A stretch of 64,000 nt of DNA from Promethearchaeota archaeon (GCA_008080735.1 SHMW01000004.1:51169-115168), one strand, 5' to 3'. Counted from the first letter of the stretch, positions 8,658-17,973 are shown. The notes: generated by a model from the letters alone, not told the origin. Made by a program: numbers and translations.

Positions 8658-9896
8658 TTACACTTCATACCTCCGTTTGTAGAATAGAATGAATGTGACT
8701 ATATTCAATACGATGCTTATCCCAAGAAGGAAAAAGAAATGAAATCCAAATACAGTCTTTCCTTTTGCCAAAATAGCTTCCACCATCGGACTTCCATGTG
8801 TTAATGGCAATATATTCGCAAAGACTCGTAAATAGATGGGCATCGATCCTAATGGAACAAAAATACCACTGAGCAAAATAATAACAATGAAAAATGCAAA
8901 GAATAACTGATTTGCCTCCGTTTTACTCTTACTGAGAGAACTAATGAAAAGACCGAGACTAATTCCAGTGTATCCTAGGATATATATCGCTAGGAACAGC
9001 TCAGATAAGGACCCCTTCAAATAAAGACCGCCAAATATAGAAGCTAAAAGTATGAGAAGAGTTTGTAGAAATAATACTAACGAGTAAGTGATATATTTCG
9101 AGATGAGTACTTCTGCTCGTTTTACGGGGGTGAGTAATAATCGTGCTATGGGTTTTTCTTTCACGATCACTAGAATCGTCAATACATTTGCGATTCCGAA
9201 AATCATCAAAGGCAAAATCATAATCAAATTCGAGTTCAAGCTGGCATTATAATCTGCTGGAATTGAAAACTCTTCATTCGGCTCTAATACAATTTGAGGA
9301 GTCAAATTATTCGCTGAGATAAAAAGATTCACAGAATCATATATCGCATTCAATATTTTTTGAATATCTGCGATTCGTGAAGAATCTGGTATACACTCGA
9401 TCGAGGCGGGGAGCTCATATTCAAGCATCTCACTAAATTCTAAAGGAACAACAATAATGCATTTTATTTCTCCATGTAATAACATATTTCTAGCAGTTTC
9501 CATCGAATATCTTTGTTCGGGGTTTGTGGTATTATAAAATGCTATTAGATTCAAAGAGTCTGTCTCATTGACCGCGTTTATGTATGGAATGGTATAATTA
9601 TCCCATGTGGTTTCTGTATAATTATTATTGGGATTAATAAAGGTGTTTGAATCATTTGAGACGATTACTACGGGAAATGCACTTCCATTACCCGCTTCTT
9701 GATTCATAAAAGAAAATAACATAATGATTCCAGGAGGTAATAGTAGCGCGATGACTAAATTCCACGGATCAGTCCGTAATAGTCTAAATTCTTTTTTAAT
9801 TTGTTTAAAAAGGCGAAATAAGCTGTTCTTCAAATTTATTATTGTTCTTTTGAAAGAACTCTTTTGATTTTTATCTGTTTTCTGTTCTTTCACCAT
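8658..9896 (-). CDS. ABC-2 type transporter permease
   Basis: ABC-2 layout: a cytoplasmic basic N-terminus, one TM (LVIALLLPPGIIMLFSF), a large extracellular domain (about residues 70-230), then five TM segments ending near the C-terminus, with the typical LARLLLTPVKRAEVLISKY loop. It exports a substrate, drug or lipid in this family, together with an ATPase dimer. ATG at 9896 is preferred over the TTG one codon upstream, because it overlaps the TGA of the preceding permease (TGATG) with GGAGG 5 nt upstream. It pairs with 9896-11035 as a probable heterodimer. Confidence 0.85.
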   Translation of the reverse strand: MVKEQKTDKNQKSSFKRTIINLKNSLFRLFKQIKKEFRLLRTDPWNLVIALLLPPGIIMLFSFMNQEAGNGSAFPVVIVSNDSNTFINPNNNYTETTWDNYTIPYINAVNETDSLNLIAFYNTTNPEQRYSMETARNMLLHGEIKCIIVVPLEFSEMLEYELPASIECIPDSSRIADIQKILNAIYDSVNLFISANNLTPQIVLEPNEEFSIPADYNASLNSNLIMILPLMIFGIANVLTILVIVKEKPIARLLLTPVKRAEVLISKYITYSLVLFLQTLLILLASIFGGLYLKGSLSELFLAIYILGYTGISLGLFISSLSKSKTEANQLFFAFFIVIILLSGIFVPLGSMPIYLRVFANILPLTHGSPMVEAILAKGKTVFGFHFFFLLGISIVLNIVTFILFYKRRYEV

Positions 9897-11035
9897 CAAA
9901 CCTCCACCTTTTTAAACATATATACTATATAAGCTAATGCATCATATATAAGCGCAATAATTACTACAATCAACAATGAATAGATATCTACGGGCAATCC
10001 TTTCAACGTGATTTCCAATACCAATGGTATTGAATGATACAATGGGAACGAATAAATTATTGCTTGCATAAATACGGGCAAATTATCGGCACTAATAAAC
10101 TGCCCTGAAAATATTAATATGACAATAAAAAACATAATATATAACTGATTTGCTTGTTGATCGGTGCCACTTAGAGACGAAATAAATAGACCTATTGACA
10201 CCCCAGAAAATCCAATGGCAAGCAGAACTAGAAATAATTCAAAGAGAGATCCAAGACTATAAAGCCCAAAGAGAGCTGTCGCAACAAAGATTTCCGCTAC
10301 TTGTATGCTCATTATTGCTGAATTTGCGATAAGTTTACTTAATATAATTGACCTTTTTGAGGTTGGAGTAATCAGCATTCGAGGTAATGGTCCTTCAGAA
10401 ACAATTGATAAGCAAGATAAATTCATCGTGGTTCCAATAATAATTAACGGAATAGTCAGCGCAAATGCGTAGTTCACGACCTGAGCCTCCCAGAATGGTA
10501 CTTCAAATTCTAAATATGGTATGAAATATGTGAAATTGGCGGTTTTTCCAATTTTTATTCTAAATTGAGCGATTGGCTCGAACATGGTCACGTTTATAGC
10601 ACTTACTGCATCTGAATCTGAGCCGTCTATATAAAAAATTATTGGAATATCAGTATTATTCTCAACTGTTTCCGAAAAATTTTCGGGAAGGACTAAGAAC
10701 ACATCAATGACTTCATCTTTTAACCATTGGGTATAAAATGATTTTGCTTCTTCATATTCTTCTGGATTAGTAACATTACGATAGCCCTTGAATCCAAAAG
10801 ATGATAAATTACCTTCAAACACATTAATAAAATCGTCCGCATATTGGGACGAATTTTCGGGGAAATTCTCATATGTGGGAATACTATCTTTTGAAATAAT
10901 AGATACATTGAAGAATTCAGTAGGACCCCCTCCTGAGGTTAACCCGAATACTATAATTAAGATCAGTGGGATTGCAAATAAGAGAATTAGAGTACGCTTA
11001 TCACTTCGTATTCTCCCAAACTCCTTTCTTATCAA
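9896..11035 (-). CDS. ABC-2 type transporter permease
   Basis: Same topology as the following gene: N-terminal TM (LILLFAIPLILIIVFGL), an extracellular domain (about residues 40-195) and C-terminal TM bundle, with the LPRMLITPTSKRSIILSKL cytoplasmic loop. The start is uncertain: TTG at 11035 is the only standard codon, but the frame is open for about 17 codons upstream. It is the first gene of the minus-strand run. The 318 nt before the next gene are a divergent promoter region. The substrate is unknown. Confidence 0.85.
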   Translation of the reverse strand: MIRKEFGRIRSDKRTLILLFAIPLILIIVFGLTSGGGPTEFFNVSIISKDSIPTYENFPENSSQYADDFINVFEGNLSSFGFKGYRNVTNPEEYEEAKSFYTQWLKDEVIDVFLVLPENFSETVENNTDIPIIFYIDGSDSDAVSAINVTMFEPIAQFRIKIGKTANFTYFIPYLEFEVPFWEAQVVNYAFALTIPLIIIGTTMNLSCLSIVSEGPLPRMLITPTSKRSIILSKLIANSAIMSIQVAEIFVATALFGLYSLGSLFELFLVLLAIGFSGVSIGLFISSLSGTDQQANQLYIMFFIVILIFSGQFISADNLPVFMQAIIYSFPLYHSIPLVLEITLKGLPVDIYSLLIVVIIALIYDALAYIVYMFKKVEV

Positions 11036-11166
11036 TCCACTTAATTTAATTTTAAATACCTCTGATTTCGTTCTGCTGAAATTTTAAACTTATTCTGATA
11101 ACAATTATAAAATAAACATAAAAATTTGTTTTAAAAAATCTATTTTTTTCGAAATTATTCAATTAG

Positions 11167-11184
11167 ATTAGATAGATTAGATAG
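11167..11184. repeat. Tandem 9-bp repeat in divergent intergenic region
   Basis: Two exact copies of ATTAGATAG, preceded by a 7-bp partial copy at 11162-11168. It lies between the permease operon and the corrinoid gene and could be an operator; nothing else is seen in this 318-bp gap besides the TATA box. Confidence 0.4.
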
Positions 11185-11282
11185 TCTTGTAATAAAAAGT
11201 TGATTCAGACATTACGATAAGATGAATATCTAATTACAAAATTACTTGGGATGTTTAGATATTTATGAAGATTGAAGAAACC

Positions 11283-11293
11283 TATAAATATAA
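11283..11293 (+). promoter_or_regulatory. Archaeal TATA box for the corrinoid protein gene
   Basis: TATAAATATAA preceded by a purine-rich GAAGAAACC (BRE-like). Transcription would start about 25 nt later, leaving a leader of about 45 nt before ATG 11354. Confidence 0.55.
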
Positions 11294-11353
11294 GTTAATC
11301 TGAATTAAAACCTAAAAGAGCGACTATTTGGAAGAAGAATTTTACTTAAGAAT

Positions 11354-11989
11354 ATGAGTTTATTAGAAGAATTAAAAAATAGTGTAATTGAGGGAGAACC
11401 TACAAAATCTGCCGAAATTGCAGATCAGATCGTAAAAAATAAGGGAAATATTCAGGAAGCGATAATCAAGGGACTGAATGCTGCTATGCTTGAAGTTAGC
11501 AGATTATATAAATCAAAGGAATATTATTTACCCGAAATAATAATTGCATCTGATGCATTGTATAGTGCGTTAGAGGTGTTTAAACCACATCTCGAAAAGG
11601 TTACATTAAAGAAGAAAGCTGTAGTGGTAATTGGTGTGGTGCGCGGAGATATTCATGATATTGGAAAAAACCTTACCAAGTTATTTTTGGAAGCCATGGG
11701 GTATGAAGTTATTGATTGTGGAAGAAATGTGAAAGCAGAGACCTTTATTGAGAAAATTCGCGAACATGATGCGGATATTCTCGCTCTTTCAACTCTTATG
11801 AATCCAACTCTAGAAAGCATCAGTGAACTTATTGAAATTCTTAAAAAAGAGGGTATATACAGCAAATTAACGATATTGATTGGTGGTGCGGCTACGAACG
11901 AAGAATTTTCAAAAAAAATCGGGGTAACCTATTGTAGAGAGGCTTTTGAAGCTATTGAGGTGTTAGATAGAAAATATGGGGGGAAATAA
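11354..11989 (+). CDS. Corrinoid-binding protein of a methyltransferase system (MtbC/MtaC-like)
   Basis: The 211-residue length and layout match dimethylamine/methanol corrinoid proteins: an N-terminal four-helix domain (about 1-85, with the YYLPEIIIASDAL segment) and a C-terminal Rossmann-like B12 domain with the D-x-H-x-x-G motif at D99, H101, G104 (GDIHDIGKN), later supported by GGAA near 175. The His would be the lower ligand of the cobalt. It carries a methyl group between a substrate methyltransferase and the gene product encoded 4 nt downstream. The substrate-specific methyltransferase is not in the window, so the methyl donor cannot be told. Confidence 0.9.
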   Translation: MSLLEELKNSVIEGEPTKSAEIADQIVKNKGNIQEAIIKGLNAAMLEVSRLYKSKEYYLPEIIIASDALYSALEVFKPHLEKVTLKKKAVVVIGVVRGDIHDIGKNLTKLFLEAMGYEVIDCGRNVKAETFIEKIREHDADILALSTLMNPTLESISELIEILKKEGIYSKLTILIGGAATNEEFSKKIGVTYCREAFEAIEVLDRKYGGK

Positions 11990-11992
11990 GAC

Positions 11993-13045
11993 ATGGAATC
12001 AATAACAGAAAAGTTAAATACGAACTTTTTTAAGGGTGTATTGGCGCAGGAGGGCTTTTCGGTTCCGGCTGTACCGATTATACTTGGCTATTCAATTTGG
12101 GCTTATTCCCATTATAAAAAAATTCCCGCAGAAAGAATTATGAGAAATGGAGAATTCCACGCCGCAGCACAATTATATGTTGCAAAAAAATATGAACTCC
12201 CGTTTGTGGTTACCTTCACAGATCTCAATCTTATTGGAGAAGCATTGGGAGCCCAATTAACTTACTTGCCCGATGTGATTCCTGTTCATGAATCTCCTGC
12301 AATTCAAAATTTAGATGAGATAAATAACCTTTCTCCCGCTAATCCTGAAAAAGATGGAAGATTGCCCGTAATCGTGAAGACCGCCGAAATTTTCAGTGAA
12401 AAATTTAAAGCTGATGAACATATTTTAATGGCTGGATGTGAAGGTCCCGTCACTGCAAGTGGCTCGATTGTAGGGATGGAAAACTTAATGAGAAATATGA
12501 TTAATCGACCCGAAAAAGTTCACAAGGTGTTAGATATCGCCTCTCAGAGTATAATCCGCTTTTTAAATGCCCAATTAAAACGAGGAATGGAATTTGTAAC
12601 ACTCGCGGATCCAAGTGCCTCTTGTACTTGTATCTCTCCGGAATTCTTTAAGGAATTTGCGCGTCCGTATTATAAAAAGATTGTAAAACAGGTTAATTCC
12701 CCTATTTTTATGATTCATATCTGTGGAGAAGTCCTACCAATCTTAAAAGATCTAATAAGAATTCCAAAGATGATGATTATTAGCGTTGATGATGTCGATA
12801 TGGCACAGGCTAAAAAAATAATTGGAAATAAATTTGTCTTGTTAATGGGAAATGTTTCAACTTCAATCATGCGATACGGAACGGCTTCCCAAGTTGAAAT
12901 GGAAGTTAGGCGAGTGATTAATAAAGCGGGAAAAGGGGGTAAACTTTTACTTAGTTCTGCGTGTGATTTATCACCAGGCACTCCCGAAAGAAACATTCTT
13001 ACAATGATTAAGGCGGCAAAAAAATATGGTACATTTCCACTTTAA
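11993..13045 (+). CDS. MtaA/MtbA-like methyltransferase (uroporphyrinogen decarboxylase superfamily)
   Basis: A 350-residue TIM barrel of the UroD/MtaA family. The three zinc ligands of methylcobamide:thiol methyltransferases are present: H241-x-C243 (IHICGE) and C324 (SACDLSPGTP). It would take the methyl group from the corrinoid protein just upstream and pass it to an acceptor thiol (coenzyme M in methanogens) or, in the other direction, to another carrier. It is translated from ATG 11993 with a GGGGGG run within the end of the preceding gene, so the pair is an operon. True haem-pathway UroD is unlikely because of the zinc triad and the context. Confidence 0.88.
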   Translation: MESITEKLNTNFFKGVLAQEGFSVPAVPIILGYSIWAYSHYKKIPAERIMRNGEFHAAAQLYVAKKYELPFVVTFTDLNLIGEALGAQLTYLPDVIPVHESPAIQNLDEINNLSPANPEKDGRLPVIVKTAEIFSEKFKADEHILMAGCEGPVTASGSIVGMENLMRNMINRPEKVHKVLDIASQSIIRFLNAQLKRGMEFVTLADPSASCTCISPEFFKEFARPYYKKIVKQVNSPIFMIHICGEVLPILKDLIRIPKMMIISVDDVDMAQAKKIIGNKFVLLMGNVSTSIMRYGTASQVEMEVRRVINKAGKGGKLLLSSACDLSPGTPERNILTMIKAAKKYGTFPL

Positions 13046-13059
13046 TTTCTAATGGGTGA

Positions 13060-14139
13060 TCAATCCAAATATTCTTTCCAAGCGAGCTCAAATGCTTCCC
13101 GCATTGGTAAAAACCCCACTTCGGACACCACTGAAGAATAAAAATCGGGTTTGGTCGTATCAAAAGCACTAAATCCCGTTTCCAGTAGTCTTCTGGAAGT
13201 TCCATTATTCTCTACCTTTTTATCTAAATTAGATTCTAAATCTATTCCTAAATGGTTAAACAATATTTTTTCTTCAACTTTTCTGCGTTCTACTTTTACA
13301 AGCCCTCCTAATAAAGTGTTTCGAGCATACTTGTAGGTCGCGCCAAGGAAGTATACAGGTAAATCTTTTGTTTTAGCAAGAGTCGCGATCATACGAGTCC
13401 CCATCTTATTTAAGACTACTCCATCAGCGGATACAGCATCGATTCCGAACATAAATAGATTGATCTTACGAAATTCAAATCCAAATTGACTAAGATTTAT
13501 TAATTTCACCGGAATTCCCTCTTGAATCAATTGATACGCCGTAAGAACTCCTTGTTGTTCTGGTTCGGTTTTATCTACGATAACTTGGCTTATATAATCG
13601 CGAGCTTCTATGATTGCTTTTCTCACGACACCAGAATGACAGTGAGTGCCGATGATCAGTTTATCCAGTTCATAAGATTCGACACGGTCTATAATCCGGT
13701 TTTTAAAAATCGATGCGATTTTATCCTCTGATGCATCATAATTTTCTTGATGAAATATGATTTCCTTTTCTAAAATTGACTTAGCTTCACTCACAGTCGC
13801 AATAGTAAATTTTTCAAGCCGTTTTCTAATAAAAAATGCGGTATTTAAAGGAACTTGACTCGTTAACCGAACAGTTAACAAAAAATCAATGATAATATTA
13901 ATATTGGTTAAAAATTGTTCTAGGTTTTTTTCGGGCACACTTGTTTTTTTACAATATGTTAAGAGCGCATCAAGCATTCCTCGGGCATTTCCAGTGGCTC
14001 CTTGATATTTCTGATTTTCTGGAATCATAAATTTCTTAATTTGAAAACCGATCTCTTCTACAAATTTAGGATATGGTTCATTATAACCATACTGTTTATT
14101 AGTTTTTTCCCATGCTGCTTTAAATTCGTTTACATTCAT
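13060..14139 (-). CDS. eIF2B/ribose-1,5-bisphosphate isomerase/MtnA family protein
   Basis: The 359-residue protein has the helical N-terminal and Rossmann-like C-terminal domains of this family. The two residues used in sugar-phosphate isomerisation in MtnA and R15P isomerase are visible: Cys in IIGTHCHSG and Asp in GIDAVSADGVVLNKMG. In archaea the isomerase works in the AMP/RuBisCO pathway; the same fold serves as eIF2B subunits. The retained Cys and Asp favour an enzyme over a translation factor, but the exact substrate is open. It converges with the methyltransferase gene (14-nt gap). Confidence 0.75.
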   Translation of the reverse strand: MNVNEFKAAWEKTNKQYGYNEPYPKFVEEIGFQIKKFMIPENQKYQGATGNARGMLDALLTYCKKTSVPEKNLEQFLTNINIIIDFLLTVRLTSQVPLNTAFFIRKRLEKFTIATVSEAKSILEKEIIFHQENYDASEDKIASIFKNRIIDRVESYELDKLIIGTHCHSGVVRKAIIEARDYISQVIVDKTEPEQQGVLTAYQLIQEGIPVKLINLSQFGFEFRKINLFMFGIDAVSADGVVLNKMGTRMIATLAKTKDLPVYFLGATYKYARNTLLGGLVKVERRKVEEKILFNHLGIDLESNLDKKVENNGTSRRLLETGFSAFDTTKPDFYSSVVSEVGFLPMREAFELAWKEYLD

Positions 14140-14390
14140 ATAAATTCACGATTAAATGTTTTGTTACTAACTATTTTAATTTTAATATATTATATATTCA
14201 TAATTATCTTACTATGGATTTCTTTTTATCTTTTCCTTGAAAATCAGAAGTAAATCAATCAAATAAGCTTTATCACCATAATCTATATATTTTCTTCTCT
14301 TAAAAAAATGGACTCCATTTTTTTTTAAACCTAGTAATGGTTATTGTTGATTAAGATAAAAAAAATATTAGTAAAAGTGAGATATAAAAA

Positions 14391-14858
14391 ATGTCAAGTA
14401 TCTTGGATTATAGTTTGGAAATGGAAAATTTTCCCACCTGGACAGAAATCGTTGAATGGTTTTTGGCTCTTCCCATTCATTTTCAAGTTCTCCTAGTTAT
14501 CGGGATCTTCTTGATCATTGCTGGGTCCTTAGTGCTGGTATATTATATTCTTAAAGGATTGTTTTATCTCCTAAAGGCTGTCGCTAAAGGATTAAAGAAA
14601 CTTTTTACAAATCTCTACTATGCAATATCAGGAAAAACACGACCAGGAGAACCTGTTTATGTGAGTCAATATCCTCCATCAAGTAAAAGTCATCAACCTT
14701 CAGAACAATCTTTATCACCAAAAATACCGAGACAATCTGGTGGGATTCAATTTTGCACTGAATGCGGTAATAAAATTACAAAGAAAATGCAAAATAAACT
14801 CAACGAGACCGGTGTGGTTTATTGTGTGTTTTGTGGGAGTGAAATTATTAAAGAATAA
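14391..14858 (+). CDS. Membrane protein with C-terminal zinc ribbon
   Basis: 155 residues: one long hydrophobic segment (about 29-62, VLLVIGIFLIIAGSLVLVY and following), a basic juxtamembrane stretch, a Pro/Ser-rich linker and a zinc ribbon at the C-terminus (FCTECG near 120 and CVFCG near 147). Zinc-ribbon tails on small membrane proteins are common in archaea; the role is unknown. The 251-nt upstream gap shows only AT-rich possible promoter sequence. Confidence 0.75.
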   Translation: MSSILDYSLEMENFPTWTEIVEWFLALPIHFQVLLVIGIFLIIAGSLVLVYYILKGLFYLLKAVAKGLKKLFTNLYYAISGKTRPGEPVYVSQYPPSSKSHQPSEQSLSPKIPRQSGGIQFCTECGNKITKKMQNKLNETGVVYCVFCGSEIIKE

Positions 14859-14934
14859 ACTTTTGTTTTCTTTTCTTTTTTAAAGTATCATTATAATTCA
14901 AAAATAGTGATTTTCTGCTATTATAGTTATGTAA

Positions 14935-14946
14935 GCGCTTAAGCGC
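14935..14946. repeat. 12-bp perfect palindrome
   Basis: GCGCTTAAGCGC, GC-rich in very AT-rich surroundings, between the end of the zinc-ribbon gene and the 3' end of the chimeric pseudogene. It could be a protein-binding site or a weak terminator stem. Confidence 0.5.
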
Positions 14947-14966
14947 GTTTAATTTGTTCTTTTTCT

Positions 14967-15377
14967 CTAAACGAGATTTTCCATAATTTCTTGGCAAGAT
15001 AAAATGAAATCATACATATAATTGAGGAGGAAATTACTCCATAGAGAATCTTTATACCATCCTATTTTTCCCAATCTATCCATTTTTAGCAATGCAGTTT
15101 CTTTTGATATTAGTCCTTTAGATTTATATTGTAAAATGAATGAAAGAGTGGAAAAATACTTGACATCCAGAATTCTAAATACTTTAAGTGTCCTAAAGTC
15201 ATCAGTTCATAATAAATCTCCTTTATTTTCTACATATAAACGTATCGCTTCAGCTTCTCCATCATGTATATTAAAATTATTCATAAGGTTTAAACCTAAC
15301 TTGATCATACGTTTTAAAAGCCAGCGCGGTGCCTTTGAACTATGGAGAGAAAGAGTTGCTATTCCAACTTTACTCAT
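14967..15377 (-). pseudogene. Chimeric remnant: DUF763 N-terminus joined to a PIN-domain (DUF3368-like) C-terminus
   Basis: Reading the minus strand from ATG 15377, codons 1-31 match the start of DUF763 proteins (KVGIATLSLHSSKAPRWLL, RMIKL). The frame then passes without a break into the C-terminal half of a PIN/DUF3368 nuclease: DGEAEAIRLYVENKGDLL, an in-frame TGA at codon 57 (15207-15209), then TDDFRTLKVFRILDVKYF and the usual trailing helices to TAG at 14967. The PIN part lacks its N-terminal strand and first acidic residue. This is therefore a deletion fusion of two genes with an added stop, not an active gene. The plus-strand open frame across it is a shadow. Confidence 0.75.
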
Positions 15378-15482
15378 AAAAAATAATTTTTATTTGTTTT
15401 TATTCTATCATCCTCTTTGCAGACTTTAAAAGAGAAGATAGTGCCAATTTTCTAAAAGATAAAAAAAATTGTATTAAAAATT

Positions 15483-16328
15483 CTATTCAATTTTGATGGT
15501 TCTTGGGCTAGTATCAATATCTAATTTTTTGTAATAAGAATCCATTCTCTTATTATAGCTTGGAGCTCTCGCTTCAACAAAAAGAGAAATTGGAACGAAA
15601 GTGAAGATTATTACAATTGGATCGATAAAAACTATAAATATAGTTGAGAAATCACTGGTTGTTGTGAAATATTGATATAAAATTAAGCTATAGCTGATCA
15701 CAGTAGAAATTCCTACAAATCCTTTCAATAATTTTTTATAAAATCTTCCAACACTTTCGATATCGGGTGCAACGGGACGATTATATTCTTCGATCTTTTT
15801 AGCACACATTAAACCTGAAGAATCGAGCATCCATAGAGGGATTATGATTAAAGAGGCGACAGGAGCGCCAATAATGATTGAAATCCATTCTATCACGACA
15901 GGTAAATCTTGAGCTCCTCCGCCATCAACAACAAATAAATGATTTAATGTCCCATATAGAGTTAAATATATCGCAATATTTACAGCTAATAATCCAGGGA
16001 ATATAGAACGTAAGAGAATCGTCCTTCCGGGCATTTTTTTTTCATAAGAGATTTTGAAATATTCATATTTATTCAATCGGACTAATCTGTGTAGAAATAT
16101 AAAAAATAGATTCATCAGTGGTCCAATTAGAAGGGAAATAAACATAAAAATAAACGGTATCATGATAGAAATTAGTAAATCCGTGAAAGCTCCCCCAGGT
16201 ATTAATGGAATGATATCACCACTATTAATACCACCTCCCAATATTAATGGTAAACCAAATTGAAGAAATATGACTAAAACGATTAAAATCACTGAAACTA
16301 TTAATGGAATCTGAAAGCGTTTTTCCAT
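15483..16328 (-). CDS. Polytopic membrane protein, function unknown
   Basis: About six hydrophobic segments in 281 residues, with a Gly-rich extracellular loop after the first. The start is ATG 16328, not the ATG five codons upstream, because AGAGGA (minus strand, 16335-16340) ends 6 nt before it. It ends in a charged cytoplasmic tail. I do not recognise the family; a Yip1-like or receptor-like membrane domain is possible but not supported by a motif. The 286 nt between it and the next gene are a divergent promoter region with nothing else visible. Confidence 0.7.
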   Translation of the reverse strand: MEKRFQIPLIVSVILIVLVIFLQFGLPLILGGGINSGDIIPLIPGGAFTDLLISIMIPFIFMFISLLIGPLMNLFFIFLHRLVRLNKYEYFKISYEKKMPGRTILLRSIFPGLLAVNIAIYLTLYGTLNHLFVVDGGGAQDLPVVIEWISIIIGAPVASLIIIPLWMLDSSGLMCAKKIEEYNRPVAPDIESVGRFYKKLLKGFVGISTVISYSLILYQYFTTTSDFSTIFIVFIDPIVIIFTFVPISLFVEARAPSYNKRMDSYYKKLDIDTSPRTIKIE

Positions 16329-16334
16329 ATTTTT

Positions 16335-16340
16335 TCCTCT
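16335..16340 (-). promoter_or_regulatory. Ribosome binding site that decides the start of the preceding membrane protein
   Basis: AGAGGA lies between two in-frame ATG codons (16343 and 16328); its spacing of 6 nt selects the second. Confidence 0.5.
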
Positions 16341-16629
16341 CATTATTTATAAATATAATATAAATTCCACCTCAAAGTATATAAATTTTTTCACTTCTCA
16401 ATTTAGCTTTACAATTTTTTGTTTTTCATAACGAATGATATGGTAAATTTTTTAGCGAATTAGTAACACCTAATGGAATATATAAACTAAATATCTAAAC
16501 CAAATGAAAAGCTAAGCCTTTGAAAATAAAAATTTTAAAATTCAATTAAATTTAAAAATTCGTACTTTTACCTTTACTTAACAAGGATTTTGGATTTGAA
16601 TTTCAAATTTTCCGTAGTTTTGATCTGTA

Positions 16630-17973
16630 ATGCTTGAGGAGATTTATTTAGATTTAATACTTGCAGTAATATCCTTAATAACTGCAAGTTTGTTTGTTTT
16701 TATGTATAATAAGCGAGCGTATCCAAAATTATGGATAGTAACTGCCATAACCCTTGCTATAGGTTCATTTGTTTTTTTATTTCGTCATATTGATCAAGAC
16801 TATCGGATTTTCGGAAACATTTTTTACCTATTAACAACCTTATTTTTAGGTTTTTCCATAATATTTGAATATTTTCAAAAAATTATATCAAACGAGAAAA
16901 TCAAATCAAAATTGTATTTAATCTTATCCATTTTGATTTCAAATTTCTTGATTATAATCATCCTGGGTATCTTTCAAGTCTCTCTAATAAATGTCATCCA
17001 AATCTCTGTGATGTTCTTTTTATTTCTCATTGCGTTTATTATGATTCGGTTATATAACAAGGAAAAATCCATAACTCATATTTTAATGCTATTTACAGTG
17101 ATCTTTTCCTTTTTAACTTTATTTTTCTCTGTTCTTCATAATTATAATCTGGAATTGTGTTGGGAGTTCGCTTATATCATGAAAGTTATGCTCTACGCAA
17201 CCTTATTATTAACAGCCACATCAGCGCCAATTGAGAATAGAAGAAAGGAGATTGAAAAAAGATTTTGGGAATCATTCAGTCGAGCTGAATTCTACAAGGA
17301 TGTATTTATACATGATATCAATAATATGCTCCAAATAATTTTATCTGCGATACAAATACTCTTAATAAAGAATCCTAACCTAAATAAGGAGAGAGAACAG
17401 GATTATCTCAAAATGATTAAAAATCAAGTATATAGAGGTTCAAAATTAATTGAAAATCTTAGAATGCTTTCATATCTTGAAAAAAAAGAATTCTTTTTGA
17501 AAAATTTGGAAATCGTTTCAAAATTAAAGTATGTGTTAAACCAAATTAGAGACTATTATAAAGATAAAAATATTGATATTCAAATTGAAACATATGCCAA
17601 ATCAATTTATATACATGCGAATGAGTTAATAAAGGAGGTTTTCCATAATCTACTAACGAATGCAATAGAACATAATGATAATAAAGAGATTTTTATATCC
17701 GTTCGAATTAAAAGAGCACAACAGATTAACCAAAATTTTCTAAGAATAGAAATAGAAGATAACGGAAAAGGGATTGAAGATTCCAGAAAGAAATCAATCT
17801 TCTCTCGAGCTTTTAAAATAGATAATGATTTGAGGGGTTTAGGTCTAGGATTATCTCTTGTCAACAAAATTCTAAATATCTTTAATGGAAAAATTTGGGT
17901 TGAAGATCGAGTGGAAGGTGATTATTCTCAAGGAAGCAAATTTATAATGCTTATTCCTCAAATCGAAAAATAA
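16630..17973 (+). CDS. Membrane-bound sensor histidine kinase
   Basis: Residues 1 to about 205 form six to seven TM helices, a membrane sensor domain. The phosphoacceptor box is FYKDVFIHDINNMLQ (about 220-235) with the His of HD-x-N-N. The ATPase part has an N box (EVFHNLLTNAIEHN), G1 (EDNGKGIED) and G2 (RGLGLGLSLV). It is of the archaeal type shared with the kinases at 40598, 43774 and 59270. There is no receiver domain in the protein or nearby, so the output is unknown; phosphotransfer to a distant partner is expected. Confidence 0.88.
   Translation: MLEEIYLDLILAVISLITASLFVFMYNKRAYPKLWIVTAITLAIGSFVFLFRHIDQDYRIFGNIFYLLTTLFLGFSIIFEYFQKIISNEKIKSKLYLILSILISNFLIIIILGIFQVSLINVIQISVMFFLFLIAFIMIRLYNKEKSITHILMLFTVIFSFLTLFFSVLHNYNLELCWEFAYIMKVMLYATLLLTATSAPIENRRKEIEKRFWESFSRAEFYKDVFIHDINNMLQIILSAIQILLIKNPNLNKEREQDYLKMIKNQVYRGSKLIENLRMLSYLEKKEFFLKNLEIVSKLKYVLNQIRDYYKDKNIDIQIETYAKSIYIHANELIKEVFHNLLTNAIEHNDNKEIFISVRIKRAQQINQNFLRIEIEDNGKGIEDSRKKSIFSRAFKIDNDLRGLGLGLSLVNKILNIFNGKIWVEDRVEGDYSQGSKFIMLIPQIEK

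Noticed and set aside
14002..14253. Plus-strand hydrophobic frame
   Set aside because: It overlaps the 5' part of the eIF2B-family gene antisense and the AT-rich gap; Phe/Ile richness is due to A+T content.
15022..15429. Plus-strand open frame of 135 codons
   Set aside because: It lies antisense to the DUF763/PIN chimeric pseudogene, whose minus-strand frame has clear family matches; the plus-strand product has none.
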